Source: Porphyromonadaceae bacterium UBA7180 (lineage in GTDB: Bacteria; Bacteroidota; Bacteroidia; Bacteroidales; Muribaculaceae). Taken from it: a DNA stretch of 16,857 nucleotides. Position numbers and translations under genes: made by a program. Below the pieces are notes generated by a model that saw only the letters and a program-made list of their open reading frames with translations, was not told where the DNA came from and made no database searches. Where the stretch lies: positions 1 to 16,857 of the forward strand of contig DKVK01000048.1 in the NCBI GenBank assembly GCA_002491165.1. Direction: 5' to 3'. This document shows positions 1 through 8,101 of this stretch, piece after piece; position 1 is the stretch's first letter; each line of letters begins with the position of its first letter.

Positions 1-75
1 TGCCGCAAGCAGGTTCATGATGAAATTATGGACACTCCGGTGACAGCACGGGAAATCATCGGTTTGGGACAGTAA
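1..75 (+). CDS. 3' end of an unrecognised gene
   Basis: The first frame is open from base 1 and closes at TAA 73-75, leaving 24 codons that end in TAREIIGLGQ. The start lies outside the window. I do not recognise the product from so short a tail. It runs in the same direction as the nqr operon but is separated from it by about 300 bases holding a separate promoter, so it is probably an independent transcription unit. The open frame could also be chance, although it ends just before clearly AT-rich intergenic DNA, as a real gene would. Confidence 0.5.
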   Translation, partial: CRKQVHDEIMDTPVTAREIIGLGQ

Positions 76-156
76 TTAATTCGTAAGATTTGATTTGTGT
101 GCCGGAGGAAGGATTGGTTGCTTTTTTGGAAATTTCGGTTAAATTTTGGGGATTAT

Positions 157-187
157 TTTGGAGTTTGCACATTTTTTATTACCTTTG
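157..187 (+). promoter_or_regulatory. Promoter of the nqr operon
   Basis: TTTG at 157-160, a 19-base spacer, then TAccTTTG at 180-187 match the Bacteroidetes primary sigma factor consensus (TTTG-N19-21-TAnnTTTG) exactly. Transcription should begin near 194, giving an nqrA leader of about 180 nt. The leader (188-374) is unusually long, but I see no known riboswitch in it, only a weak 6-bp hairpin around 256-276. The stretch 76-156 is AT-rich and holds nothing else I can name. Confidence 0.75.
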
Positions 188-374
188 TGCAAAATTTAAC
201 AACTCTGCTTGGTTTCTTCTATGTGATGAACAGTGCGGCGTGTTTCTCCTCTTCCGGTTTCCGATTACCCGAAACTGACCTATCAGATTTTGCTTACTCA
301 GGATTCCGCTACTTCTCCTTGCCGACGCATCCGACGTCCGACTGCACAAGGCAGATTGTTTTTACTACTTTCTT

Positions 375-1772
375 ATGGCTGACATTATCCGTTTGAAGAA
401 AGGTCTCGACATCCCGATGTTCGGCAGTCTGACCGACAATATTGTGCTTGACACCGGTACACGCCACTGCGCCGTAGTGCCGGATGATTTTCCCGGAATG
501 GTATGGAAACTGCGGGTTGCCGTGGGCGACAGCGTGCAATCTGGCGACACACTGCTTTCTGACAAGACTGACCCCACGGTTTGCCTGGTCTCTCCCGTTG
601 CGGGACGCGTTTCGGAAGTTCGCCGCGGCGAACGTCGCAAAATCCTTGCCGTCGTGGTGGAATGCGCACCGCTGAAACAGGAAGAACTTATAGCCGCACT
701 TCCCGCAAAACCGCTGGTAGACACGCAGGGAGAAGCGACCGGCGAAACGCTAAAACCCGATTTCTCAACACCCGACGCCACGCTCAGGACCCTATGCTAC
801 TCAGGGCTATGGGCGATGTTGCGGCAACGTCCCTACGACATAGTGCCTCGTCCGGCCGCCAATTTCCGCGACGTCTTCGTGACGGCCTTCGACAGCGCGC
901 CGCTCGCTCCCACGGTAATTGAGGCCGAAGACCGCGATGACCTTGAAGCTGGTCTCGAAGTGCTTTCGTCGCTGACGGCTGGCAAAGTGTACCTCTCCAC
1001 GCAATACGGCGCCGGGATAACCTCGGCAGTGGCCGAAGTGCACGAGTTCGACGGCCCGCATCCCGCTGGAAACGTGGGTGTGCAGATAGCACGGCTCAAC
1101 CCCGTAAATAAAGGTGAACGCGTGCTGACACTTGATGGCCGCACGGCGGCTCGCATAGGGCATCTGAAACGTACCGGGCGCCTCGACTTCGCAACACGCG
1201 TGGCCGTTACCGGTCCGGAAGTGGAAACGCCGCAAACTGTGGTTACCGCTATCGGTGCTTCCATACAGTCGCTCATCGACGGCAATCTGAAATCGCCCGT
1301 TGAAGGTCTGCGCGTCATTTCCGGCAACGTGCTCACCGGCGTGAAGGTGAACCCACAGGACGGTTTCCTGCGCTTCCCGTACCGCCAGATTACAGTAATC
1401 GAAGAGGGCGACCATGCCGACGAGTTCATGGGCTGGGCAACCCTCAGCCCGAAGAAATACAGCGTGAAGCGCACATTCCCGGCGTTCCTGGCCGGACTGA
1501 AACGTCCGTTCAACTTCGATGCCCGCATTCGCGGAGGACACCGCGCCATGATTCTCAGCGGCGAATATGACAAGGTATTTCCCTTCGACATCTATCCGGA
1601 ATACCTGCTAAAAGCCATCATGAACAAGGACATCGACAAGATGGAGCAACTCGGAATCTACGAGGTGGCGCCCGAAGACTTCGCGCTTCCCGAGTTCGTG
1701 GACACCTCCAAACTGCCGTTGCAGAAAATAGTGCGCGAGGGACTTGACTACCTCCGCGCCGAAACCGAATAA
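375..1772 (+). CDS. nqrA: Na+-translocating NADH:quinone oxidoreductase subunit A
   Basis: This is subunit A of the six-subunit membrane complex that passes electrons from NADH to quinone and pumps Na+ out. NqrA is the cytoplasm-facing peripheral subunit implicated in quinone binding. The 465-residue product is close to the family's usual length of about 450. It shows the typical N-terminal KKGLDIP, the biotinyl-lipoyl-like stretch with SPVAGRVSEV near residue 75, the RPYDIVPRP segment and VTAFDSAPLAP after it. The conserved C-terminal half includes GWATLSPKKYS, a GGHRAMILSGEYDKVFPFDI motif and a YLLKAIMNKD-type helix. ATG 375 is the natural start because the protein then opens with the conserved MADIIRLKKGLDIP. 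It is the first gene of a tightly packed operon. Confidence 0.97.
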   Translation: MADIIRLKKGLDIPMFGSLTDNIVLDTGTRHCAVVPDDFPGMVWKLRVAVGDSVQSGDTLLSDKTDPTVCLVSPVAGRVSEVRRGERRKILAVVVECAPLKQEELIAALPAKPLVDTQGEATGETLKPDFSTPDATLRTLCYSGLWAMLRQRPYDIVPRPAANFRDVFVTAFDSAPLAPTVIEAEDRDDLEAGLEVLSSLTAGKVYLSTQYGAGITSAVAEVHEFDGPHPAGNVGVQIARLNPVNKGERVLTLDGRTAARIGHLKRTGRLDFATRVAVTGPEVETPQTVVTAIGASIQSLIDGNLKSPVEGLRVISGNVLTGVKVNPQDGFLRFPYRQITVIEEGDHADEFMGWATLSPKKYSVKRTFPAFLAGLKRPFNFDARIRGGHRAMILSGEYDKVFPFDIYPEYLLKAIMNKDIDKMEQLGIYEVAPEDFALPEFVDTSKLPLQKIVREGLDYLRAETE

Positions 1773-1815
1773 ACGCTCCCCTCCCGGAAAACAACTTCTT
1801 TTCACAGAGCAAGAT

Positions 1816-3006
1816 ATGAAACGACTTAAAAAGCAACTCGACAAGATAAAGCCGCAGTTCGAGAAGGGAGGACGCTTCCAGAAGCTACACTCCGTCTTCG
1901 ACGGCTTCTATACTTTCCTCTACACCCCGAACGAGACGTCCGCGTCGGGCGTGCACATCCACGACGCCAACGACTCGAAGCGCACCATGATAACGGTCAT
2001 CATGGCGCTCCTGCCGTGCTGCCTGTTCGGCATGTGGAACATCGGCTACCAGCACTCGCTGGCCGTTGGAATCCCGGAGGGGATTTTCCAGAACTTCATC
2101 TACGGACTGTGGGCCGCGCTGCCCAACATTCTTGTGGCATACATCGTCGGATTGGGCATTGAGTTCATCTTCGCACAACTCCGCGGCCACGAAATTCAGG
2201 AAGGTTTCCTGGTTTCCGGCCTGCTCATCCCTATGATATGCCCCGTCGAGACTCCGGCATGGATGCTGGCCGTGGCTACCGCTTTCGCGGTGATTTTCGC
2301 CAAGGAGGTGTTCGGAGGTACCGGCTACAACTTCCTGAACGTGGCGCTCGTCACGCGCGCATTCCTATTTTTTGCATATCCCACGAAGATGAGCGGCGAC
2401 GCTGTGTTCGTATCGTTGGGTGGCGACAAGGCAATAGACGCTTTCTCCGGCGCGACTCCGCTGGGACAGCTCGCCTCGGCAGCCTCCGACTCGGCACCGC
2501 AACTTACCGACGTTGCCGGCCTGCCGCTGACACTCTCCGACATGTTCTGGGGATTCATGCCCGGCTCCTGGGGCGAAACCTCGACGTTCTGCATCCTCAT
2601 TGGCGCCGTCATCCTGCTTGCCACCGGCATGGCATCGTGGCGCATCATGCTCTCGGCGCTCATCGGCGGCGTTGCCATGTCGGCGTTGGTACACAACTTC
2701 GCCACGCCGCTCTATCCCGCCACTATGCTGGGCATCCCCGAGCAGCTGTGCCTCGGCGGATTCATGTTCGCCATCGTCTTCATGGCCACCGATCCGGTTA
2801 CTGCCTGCCGCACCAATGTCGGAAAATGGATTTACGGTTTCCTCATCGGCACCATGGCCATAATCATCCGCTGCTTCAACACCGGATTCCCCGAAGGTGC
2901 TATGCTCTCCGTGCTGCTGATGAACTGCTTCGCGCCCCTCATCGACTACTGTGTGGTAAACTCAAACATCAAACGCCGACTCAGCCGCGCCGGCATAAAA
3001 AGCTAA
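1816..3006 (+). CDS. nqrB: Na+-translocating NADH:quinone oxidoreductase subunit B
   Basis: Large integral membrane subunit of Na+-NQR with about ten hydrophobic helices. In the family it carries a covalently bound FMN and a riboflavin and helps form the Na+ path. The flavinylation motif SGAT is at residues 211-214, with Thr214 as the expected FMN attachment site. I chose ATG 1816 because it gives the family-typical N-terminus MKRLKKQLDKIKPQFEKGG and a 396-residue product. An in-frame ATG at 1744 would add 24 unconserved residues and overlap nqrA. The gap to nqrA is 43 bases and to nqrC 4 bases. Flavin loading requires an ApbE transferase, and no gene for one is in this window. Confidence 0.96.
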   Translation: MKRLKKQLDKIKPQFEKGGRFQKLHSVFDGFYTFLYTPNETSASGVHIHDANDSKRTMITVIMALLPCCLFGMWNIGYQHSLAVGIPEGIFQNFIYGLWAALPNILVAYIVGLGIEFIFAQLRGHEIQEGFLVSGLLIPMICPVETPAWMLAVATAFAVIFAKEVFGGTGYNFLNVALVTRAFLFFAYPTKMSGDAVFVSLGGDKAIDAFSGATPLGQLASAASDSAPQLTDVAGLPLTLSDMFWGFMPGSWGETSTFCILIGAVILLATGMASWRIMLSALIGGVAMSALVHNFATPLYPATMLGIPEQLCLGGFMFAIVFMATDPVTACRTNVGKWIYGFLIGTMAIIIRCFNTGFPEGAMLSVLLMNCFAPLIDYCVVNSNIKRRLSRAGIKS

Positions 3007-3010
3007 CGCC

Positions 3011-3745
3011 ATGGCTCTTAACAAAAACAGTATTCCCTATACCATCATCTATTGCGCCGTGCTTGTCATTGCCGTAGCAGTAGGGCTCTCCATTGTATAC
3101 CAGTCACTTCGTCCCGCGCAGGAAAAGAACATCGCCGACGACAAGAAGCGGCAGATACTCAGCTCCATACGCATCTCCCCCGAGAAAGGTGAGAACGTGG
3201 CCGACGTCTATGACCGCTACATCACCGAGAGTTTCCTGGTGAACTTCAACGGCAAACGTACCGACTCGGCTACCGACCCGTTTGCCGTAGACGTGGCCGC
3301 ACAGGTGAAACTCGACGACAACAAGCGCCTACTCCCGGTGTTCGAGGCCAAGACGAAGGACGGCGCCAAATACATTATCCCGGTGTACGGCGCCGGCCTA
3401 TGGGGTCCGATATGGGGCTATGTGGCCTTCGACGACAACGGCGACACCATCTACGGCGCATACTTCTCACACCAGGGGGAAACCCCGGGACTCGGCGCCG
3501 AGATAGAAAAACCGCAGTTCCAGGACCAGTTCCAGGGCAAGAATGTGTTCTGCGACGGCAACTTCACCTCCATAGCGGTGGAAAAAGCCGGACAGAAACC
3601 GGCACAGGGCGACTATGTGAATGCCATCTCCGGCGGCACAATAACAAGCAAGGGCGTCCAGACGATGCTCGAAAATTCGCTGCGGCCATACCAGGCGTTC
3701 CTTTTCTCCCTCCAGGAACAGAAAAATCCCGTAAAGTCTAACTGA
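3011..3745 (+). CDS. nqrC: Na+-translocating NADH:quinone oxidoreductase subunit C
   Basis: Subunit C of Na+-NQR: one N-terminal membrane helix (about residues 10-30) followed by a periplasmic FMN-binding domain. The conserved GLWGPIWGY motif is near residue 130. The C-terminal flavinylation site reads NAISGGTITSKGV, placing the covalent FMN on Thr210. The site is SGGT rather than the SGAT of Vibrio; I believe this variant is normal in Bacteroidetes but cannot check it here. The 244-residue length is close to the family's usual size. It sits 4 bases after nqrB and 16 before nqrD, as expected within the operon. Confidence 0.96.
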   Translation: MALNKNSIPYTIIYCAVLVIAVAVGLSIVYQSLRPAQEKNIADDKKRQILSSIRISPEKGENVADVYDRYITESFLVNFNGKRTDSATDPFAVDVAAQVKLDDNKRLLPVFEAKTKDGAKYIIPVYGAGLWGPIWGYVAFDDNGDTIYGAYFSHQGETPGLGAEIEKPQFQDQFQGKNVFCDGNFTSIAVEKAGQKPAQGDYVNAISGGTITSKGVQTMLENSLRPYQAFLFSLQEQKNPVKSN

Positions 3746-3761
3746 AACACACGCACCTACA

Positions 3762-4382
3762 ATGGCTATCAATAAGAAATTACTCCCACTCGTAAATCCT
3801 CTCTCTAAAGACAATCCCGTGATAGTGCAGGTGCTGGGCATCTGTTCGGCCCTCGCGGTCACGGCCAAGCTGGAGCCGGCGCTGGTGATGACGATTTCCG
3901 TAACGGCGGTGCTAGCCCTCTCCAACGTGCTGATTTCGCTACTGCGCAAGACGATACCTACTTCCATCCGCATCATCGTGCAACTCGTGGTGGTGGCTGC
4001 GCTCGTGGTCATAGTAGACCAGGTGCTGAAAGCCTGGAACTATGAGGTGAGCAAGGCGCTGTCAGTCTTCATAGGCCTTATCATCACCAACTGTATCATC
4101 ATGGGACGCCTCGAAGCCTTCTCTATGAGCAACCGTCCGTGGCCCTCCTTCCTCGACGGCATAGGCAACGGCCTGGGCTACGGCATAATCCTGGTAATCG
4201 TGGCCTTCTTCCGCGAACTGCTCGGCTCGGGCACGCTGATGGGCTATCAGGTTATCCCCGAAAGCTGGTATGCCGCCGGATACTCCAACAACGGCATGAT
4301 GATACTTCCGCCCATGGCCCTGATCACCGTGGCCTGCATCATCTGGGTGCACCGCTCGCGCAACAAAGACCTCCAAGAATAA
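3762..4382 (+). CDS. nqrD: Na+-translocating NADH:quinone oxidoreductase subunit D
   Basis: Integral membrane subunit of 206 residues with six hydrophobic segments, paralogous to NqrE and to RnfE. Cys28 in GICSALAVT and Cys111 in ITNCIIMGR fall where the Vibrio cholerae subunit has the cysteines that share an intramembrane 2Fe-2S cluster with NqrE. The RLEAFSMSNRPWPSFLDGIGNG loop after Cys111 is highly typical of the family. ATG 3762 gives the conserved N-terminus with LLPLVNPLSKDNPV. It lies within the operon, 25 bases before nqrE. Confidence 0.96.
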   Translation: MAINKKLLPLVNPLSKDNPVIVQVLGICSALAVTAKLEPALVMTISVTAVLALSNVLISLLRKTIPTSIRIIVQLVVVAALVVIVDQVLKAWNYEVSKALSVFIGLIITNCIIMGRLEAFSMSNRPWPSFLDGIGNGLGYGIILVIVAFFRELLGSGTLMGYQVIPESWYAAGYSNNGMMILPPMALITVACIIWVHRSRNKDLQE

Positions 4383-4407
4383 TAGTAACGCACCAATCTG
4401 ACTCATA

Positions 4408-5022
4408 ATGGAAAATCTGAATCTATTCATACGGTCGATTTTCATCGACAACATGATATTCGCCTACTTCCTGGGCATGTGTTCATTCCTGGCGGTGTCG
4501 AAGAACGTCAAGACGGCGTTCGGTCTGGGCATCGCGGTCACATTCGTGCTCACCGTGGCGCTGCCCATCACCTGGGCCATCAACCGGTTCATACTGCAGC
4601 CCGGCGCACTGAGCTGGCTCGGAGCGGAATACGCTTCGGCCGACCTCAGCTTCCTGGGCCTGATAATGTTCATCGCCGTGATTGCGGCGCTGGTGCAGAT
4701 TCTGGAAATGGTAATAGAGAAATATTCGCCGTCGCTCTACAGCTCGCTGGGTATCTTCCTGCCGCTGATCGCTGTCAACTGCGCCATCCTGGGGGCAGTG
4801 CTCTTCATGCAACAGCGCGACTTCTCCAACGCCTGGACAGCCACCGTCTACGGCGTGGGTTCGGGCATCGGCTGGCTGCTGGCCATCGTCTGCCTGGCGG
4901 CCATACGCGAACGCCTCACACCGTCGGCTATCCCGGCTCCCCTCCGCGGTATAGGCATCACTTTCATAATCACCGGCCTCATGGGCATCGCCTTCATGAG
5001 CTTCCTCGGTATAAAACTTTAA
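4408..5022 (+). CDS. nqrE: Na+-translocating NADH:quinone oxidoreductase subunit E
   Basis: Integral membrane subunit of 204 residues with six hydrophobic helices, partner of NqrD in inverted orientation. Cys25 in GMCSFLAVSKNVKTA and Cys125 in IAVNCAILGA match the positions that ligate the shared intramembrane 2Fe-2S cluster in the solved Vibrio complex. Other family signatures are SLGIFLPLIAVNC and GIGITFIITGLMGIAFMSF near the end. The start gives MENLNLFIRSIFIDNMIFAY, as usual for NqrE. Only 6 bases separate it from nqrF, so the two are probably translationally coupled. Confidence 0.96.
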   Translation: MENLNLFIRSIFIDNMIFAYFLGMCSFLAVSKNVKTAFGLGIAVTFVLTVALPITWAINRFILQPGALSWLGAEYASADLSFLGLIMFIAVIAALVQILEMVIEKYSPSLYSSLGIFLPLIAVNCAILGAVLFMQQRDFSNAWTATVYGVGSGIGWLLAIVCLAAIRERLTPSAIPAPLRGIGITFIITGLMGIAFMSFLGIKL

Positions 5023-5028
5023 CGCGCC

Positions 5029-6318
5029 ATGGTAACTCTCGAAATAATCTGGCAGAACGTTGCCGCAGCCTCTCTCATATTCCTGGCCATCACCATGTTG
5101 CTGGTCATCATCCTGCTTATCGCCAAGAAATGGCTCGTAGCGTCGGGCGAAATCACCATCGACATCAACAACGGTCAGAAGGAGCTCCGCGCCCCGGCCG
5201 GCAAGACACTGCTTGCCACCCTCAACGACGGCGGCGTGCACCTCTCGTCGGCCTGCGGCGGCAAGGGCAGCTGCGGACAGTGCAAGGTGCAGGTTCCCGA
5301 AGGGGGCGGCGAAATGCTTCCCACCGAAGCCGTGCACTTCTCGCGCCGGCAAATGAAAGACCACTGGCGCCTCGGTTGCCAGGTCAAGGTCAAGAACGAC
5401 ATGAAGATAGAACTCGACCCCGCCGCACTCGAAGTCAAGGAATGGGAATGCGAGGTTATCTCCAACCGTAACGTAGCTACCTTTATCAAGGAATTCATAG
5501 TGCGTCTGCCCGAGGGTGAACACATGAACTTCATCCCCGGTTCCTATGCGCAGATACGCATCCCCAAGTTCGAGATGGACTACGACGTGGACATAGACAA
5601 AGACCTCATCGGCGAAGAATACCTCCCCGCATGGCAGAAGTTCGGCCTCTTCACCCTCAAGTGCAAAAATACCGAAGAGACGGTGCGCGCATATTCCATG
5701 GCCAACTATCCGGCCGAAGGAGACCGCATAATGCTGACCGTGCGTATTGCCACACCACCCTTCAAGCCGAAACCTCAGGTCGGTTTCCAGAACGTGCCGC
5801 CGGGTATCGCCTCCTCTTATATCTTCACGCTGAAACCGGGCGACAAAGTGCTGATGAGCGGTCCTTACGGCGACTTCCACCCCATCCTCGACTCCAAAGC
5901 CGAAATGATTTGGGTAGGCGGCGGCGCCGGTATGGCTCCCCTCCGCGCACAGATTATGCACCTAACCAAAACGCTCCGGATACGCGACCGCAAGATGTCG
6001 TTCTTCTACGGAGCACGCGCCCTCAACGAAGTCTTCTACCTCCGGGATTTCCTGGAGCTGGAAAAGGAGTTCCCCAACTTCAAGTTCCACCTGGCGCTCG
6101 ACCGTCCCGACCCGGCTGCCGATGCCGCAGGCGTGAAGTACACAGCAGGTTTCGTGCATGACGTCATGTACAAGACCTACCTCAAGGACCATCCCGCACC
6201 CGAGGACATAGAATATTACATGTGCGGTCCCGGCCCGATGTCGAACGCCGTCAACAATATGCTATATAACCTCGGCGTGGAACCGCAGGCCATCCATTAC
6301 GACAACTTCGGAGGATAA
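5029..6318 (+). CDS. nqrF: Na+-translocating NADH:quinone oxidoreductase subunit F
   Basis: Entry subunit of Na+-NQR: oxidises NADH through FAD and passes electrons to a 2Fe-2S centre. One N-terminal membrane helix spans about residues 6-32. The ferredoxin domain has Cys76, Cys82, Cys85 (CGGKGSCGQC) and Cys117. The FAD motif RAYSMANYP starts at Arg220. The NAD-binding GGGAGMAPL occupies about 297-305 and CGPGPM starts at Cys399. The C-terminus, YDNFGG, is the usual end of the family. At 429 residues it is slightly longer than the Vibrio protein of about 408, with an acidic insertion near 183-197. It is the last gene of the operon; a terminator follows within 75 bases. Confidence 0.97.
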   Translation: MVTLEIIWQNVAAASLIFLAITMLLVIILLIAKKWLVASGEITIDINNGQKELRAPAGKTLLATLNDGGVHLSSACGGKGSCGQCKVQVPEGGGEMLPTEAVHFSRRQMKDHWRLGCQVKVKNDMKIELDPAALEVKEWECEVISNRNVATFIKEFIVRLPEGEHMNFIPGSYAQIRIPKFEMDYDVDIDKDLIGEEYLPAWQKFGLFTLKCKNTEETVRAYSMANYPAEGDRIMLTVRIATPPFKPKPQVGFQNVPPGIASSYIFTLKPGDKVLMSGPYGDFHPILDSKAEMIWVGGGAGMAPLRAQIMHLTKTLRIRDRKMSFFYGARALNEVFYLRDFLELEKEFPNFKFHLALDRPDPAADAAGVKYTAGFVHDVMYKTYLKDHPAPEDIEYYMCGPGPMSNAVNNMLYNLGVEPQAIHYDNFGG

Positions 6319-6360
6319 CGGGGGAAACAAGCTTTTAATTGCCTCAAACATATACAACCG

Positions 6361-6391
6361 GGCGGTGCCGTGAAAGCGCCGCTCATTTTTT
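6361..6391 (+). terminator. Intrinsic terminator of the nqr operon
   Basis: A 7-bp GC-rich stem (6362-6368 with 6376-6382, one G-U pair) and a 7-base loop are followed within three bases by six T residues at 6386-6391. It lies 43 bases past the nqrF stop and before the promoter of the next gene. Confidence 0.7.
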
Positions 6392-6409
6392 AAAATTACA
6401 CGACAAAGA

Positions 6410-6441
6410 TTTGTATATTCCAAACAGATTGATTAACTTCG
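6410..6441 (+). promoter_or_regulatory. Promoter of the small secreted-protein pseudogene
   Basis: TTTG 6410-6413, a 20-base spacer and TAacTTcG 6434-6441 match the Bacteroidetes promoter consensus with one mismatch. The predicted transcript starts near 6448, about 23 bases before the ATG at 6471. It shows that this gene is transcribed separately from nqr. Confidence 0.6.
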
Positions 6442-6470
6442 CAAACCCATTAACCTATAAACTATAATTT

Positions 6471-6968
6471 ATGAAAAGACGCCTTACTACATTTCCTGGG
6501 GGCAGTCATGGCGGTGGGTTCTGTCTTTACCATGCGTGCGGAAGAGCGCGGCGAGTATATCGTCGTCATCCCGCAGTCGGGAGAACAGTACACCGTGAAG
6601 ATGGCTGATGTAGACCGCATCACGCTTGGCGAGCAGGAAGTGGTTGTCTCCACCAACTCGGGCCAGACAAAAAGCTACGGCTATGGCGACGTGGACCGCA
6701 TCCTAATCGGTGCCAAAACCGACGGAATCCTCGACATCACCGCCGGTGGCAACATCGCCGTATGGCCTAAGCTCGTAACCTCCACGCTTCACATTGCCGG
6801 AGCCGAAGCCGGGACTCCCGTGAAAGTCTTCGACGTGAGCGGAAAACCCGTGGCCGAAAGCAAGACAACATCCGACACCCTCGAGCTGAACATCGAAAAC
6901 GCCCCTGCGGGCATCTGCATCGTCTGCATCGGTAAGATTACGTGAATCCGATGAAAGTTATAGTTTAA
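6471..6968 (+). pseudogene. Frameshifted small secreted protein with C-terminal sorting-like domain
   Basis: From ATG 6471 the frame soon runs into a stop, but dropping one base near the CC-T-GGGGG run (6495-6502) gives a convincing signal peptide that joins the long frame starting MAVGSVFTMRAEERGEY. The mature part has two DVDRI-containing beta segments. It then has a domain like the Bacteroidetes type A (Por/type IX secretion) C-terminal signal: NIAVWPKLVT, LHIAGAEAGTPVKVFDVSGK and PAGICIV. The usual PNP here reads PKL. The frame stops at TGA 6943-6945, while another frame continues NPMKVIV and stops at 6966-6968, as such domains normally end. Two compensatable shifts suggest a decayed gene or local sequence errors. 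If translation begins instead at ATG 6508, a 145-residue protein without a full signal peptide would result. Function unknown. Confidence 0.6.
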
Positions 6969-7021
6969 ATGAAATGGCCGTGGTTTTTTCTGTTCAGCTC
7001 GTATAAGATTTATAAGCGGGG

Positions 7022-8098
7022 TTATTTCTTGCCGAGGAGGGCGCGGAGCTTCTCTTGGCCTACTACCATAACGTAGAGGGGCAGGAAGCGTTTCTTGTAG
7101 AAATTGACGAAACTGAGGCGGTGTTTCAGCGGCAGGGAGTAAAGCGGATAGTTTTCATAGATGGTGCGGAAAATAGGCATTTCGGCCTGTTCCTCCATCC
7201 AGTGGCGCTTGAAGGCCATGGACCGGTCGCTCATAAACATTTGCTTGGTACAAGAGCGGACGCCGAGCAGCACGTATGACCAGATATAATATATAGCATT
7301 TTCCGGCGTATCCGGATCATCATTTACTGCTTTCTCGAAATAATTAGCAGCTTTGACCACACGTTCCAGCAAATCGGGATTAATGTTGCGGGAGATAGAT
7401 TGTGGCCTTTGCACGTAAAAGTAATATGTATTGGGAGTATAAACGCAACATTTTACATTTAGCATGGTTTGATAAGCGAACAAAGCATCTTCACTCATAA
7501 GGTGGTCCTCTTCTGCAAAATGTAAATTGTTATCCATAAGCAGGGAACGCTTGTACATGCGTGCAGCTAAAACGTTCCCCGGAAATTTAGGAAATTTTGA
7601 AAGATTGTAATAATAAAAACTTTGCAGCGCTATGTCTCTTATCTCTGCTGTGTCGGAATACACTGTTTCGTGGGCTCCGGTAATAATTTCTGTCTTAGTG
7701 CCGTCCGGATAAATACGACAGCAATTATAACATACTATTTCTGCGTTGTGTTTTTTTGCGATACTTAGTGTGCCTGCCAATGTGTCGCAATGAAAGTAAT
7801 CATCAGCATCAAGAAATAAAATATACTCTCCCATTGCTTCCTTTATGCCTTTGTTACGGGCCATCCCGCAACCGCAGTTATAGTCGGTCTGCAAAACGCG
7901 GAAGCGCGGATCGCTTTTGGCATAACGCTGTGCGGCCTCAAGGGTGGCGCCTCCGTCGTCGGAGCAGTCTTCAACTATTATTACTTCGAAATCGGTCATG
8001 GTCTGTTTCAGGAGCGAGTCTACCGCAACGTGCAGATGGTCGGCAGCTTTATAGGCCGGGATAATAACGCTGATTTGGGGTGACTTTACGGTTTCCAT
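7022..8098 (-). CDS. Family 2 glycosyltransferase
   Basis: A GT-A fold sugar transferase, probably adding a residue to a cell-surface polysaccharide or glycolipid on the cytoplasmic face. The N-terminus ISVIIPAYKAADHLHVAVDS, the VEDCSDDG stretch near 42-49, MARNKGIKEA near 79-88 and the metal and nucleotide-sugar binding DADD at residues 97-100 are diagnostic of GT2. A later SEDALF motif fits the catalytic acidic site. The C-terminal third is variable, as usual, so the sugar cannot be told. It starts 3 bases after the flippase gene ends, so the two are surely co-transcribed. The middle (about 7270-7850) is visibly AT-rich compared with both ends. No clear terminator follows the gene. Confidence 0.92.
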   Translation of the reverse strand: METVKSPQISVIIPAYKAADHLHVAVDSLLKQTMTDFEVIIVEDCSDDGGATLEAAQRYAKSDPRFRVLQTDYNCGCGMARNKGIKEAMGEYILFLDADDYFHCDTLAGTLSIAKKHNAEIVCYNCCRIYPDGTKTEIITGAHETVYSDTAEIRDIALQSFYYYNLSKFPKFPGNVLAARMYKRSLLMDNNLHFAEEDHLMSEDALFAYQTMLNVKCCVYTPNTYYFYVQRPQSISRNINPDLLERVVKAANYFEKAVNDDPDTPENAIYYIWSYVLLGVRSCTKQMFMSDRSMAFKRHWMEEQAEMPIFRTIYENYPLYSLPLKHRLSFVNFYKKRFLPLYVMVVGQEKLRALLGKK

Positions 8099-8101
8099 AA
8101 T

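Noticed and set aside
90..396. Short open frames ahead of nqrA (62 and 99 codons)
   Set aside because: No family resemblance, AT-rich sequence, and they overlap the nqr promoter and leader.
1744..1815. Upstream in-frame ATG for nqrB
   Set aside because: It adds 24 residues unlike the family and overlaps nqrA; ATG 1816 gives the expected N-terminus.
4483..5961. 492-codon open frame antisense to nqrE and nqrF
   Set aside because: The His/Glu/Gly-rich composition is typical of the reverse strand of GC-rich genes, and both sense genes are certain.
6459..6967. Inverted 9-bp match (AAACTATAA and TTATAGTTT) flanking the pseudogene
   Set aside because: AT-only short match about 500 bases apart; expected by chance and no target duplication or transposase is seen.
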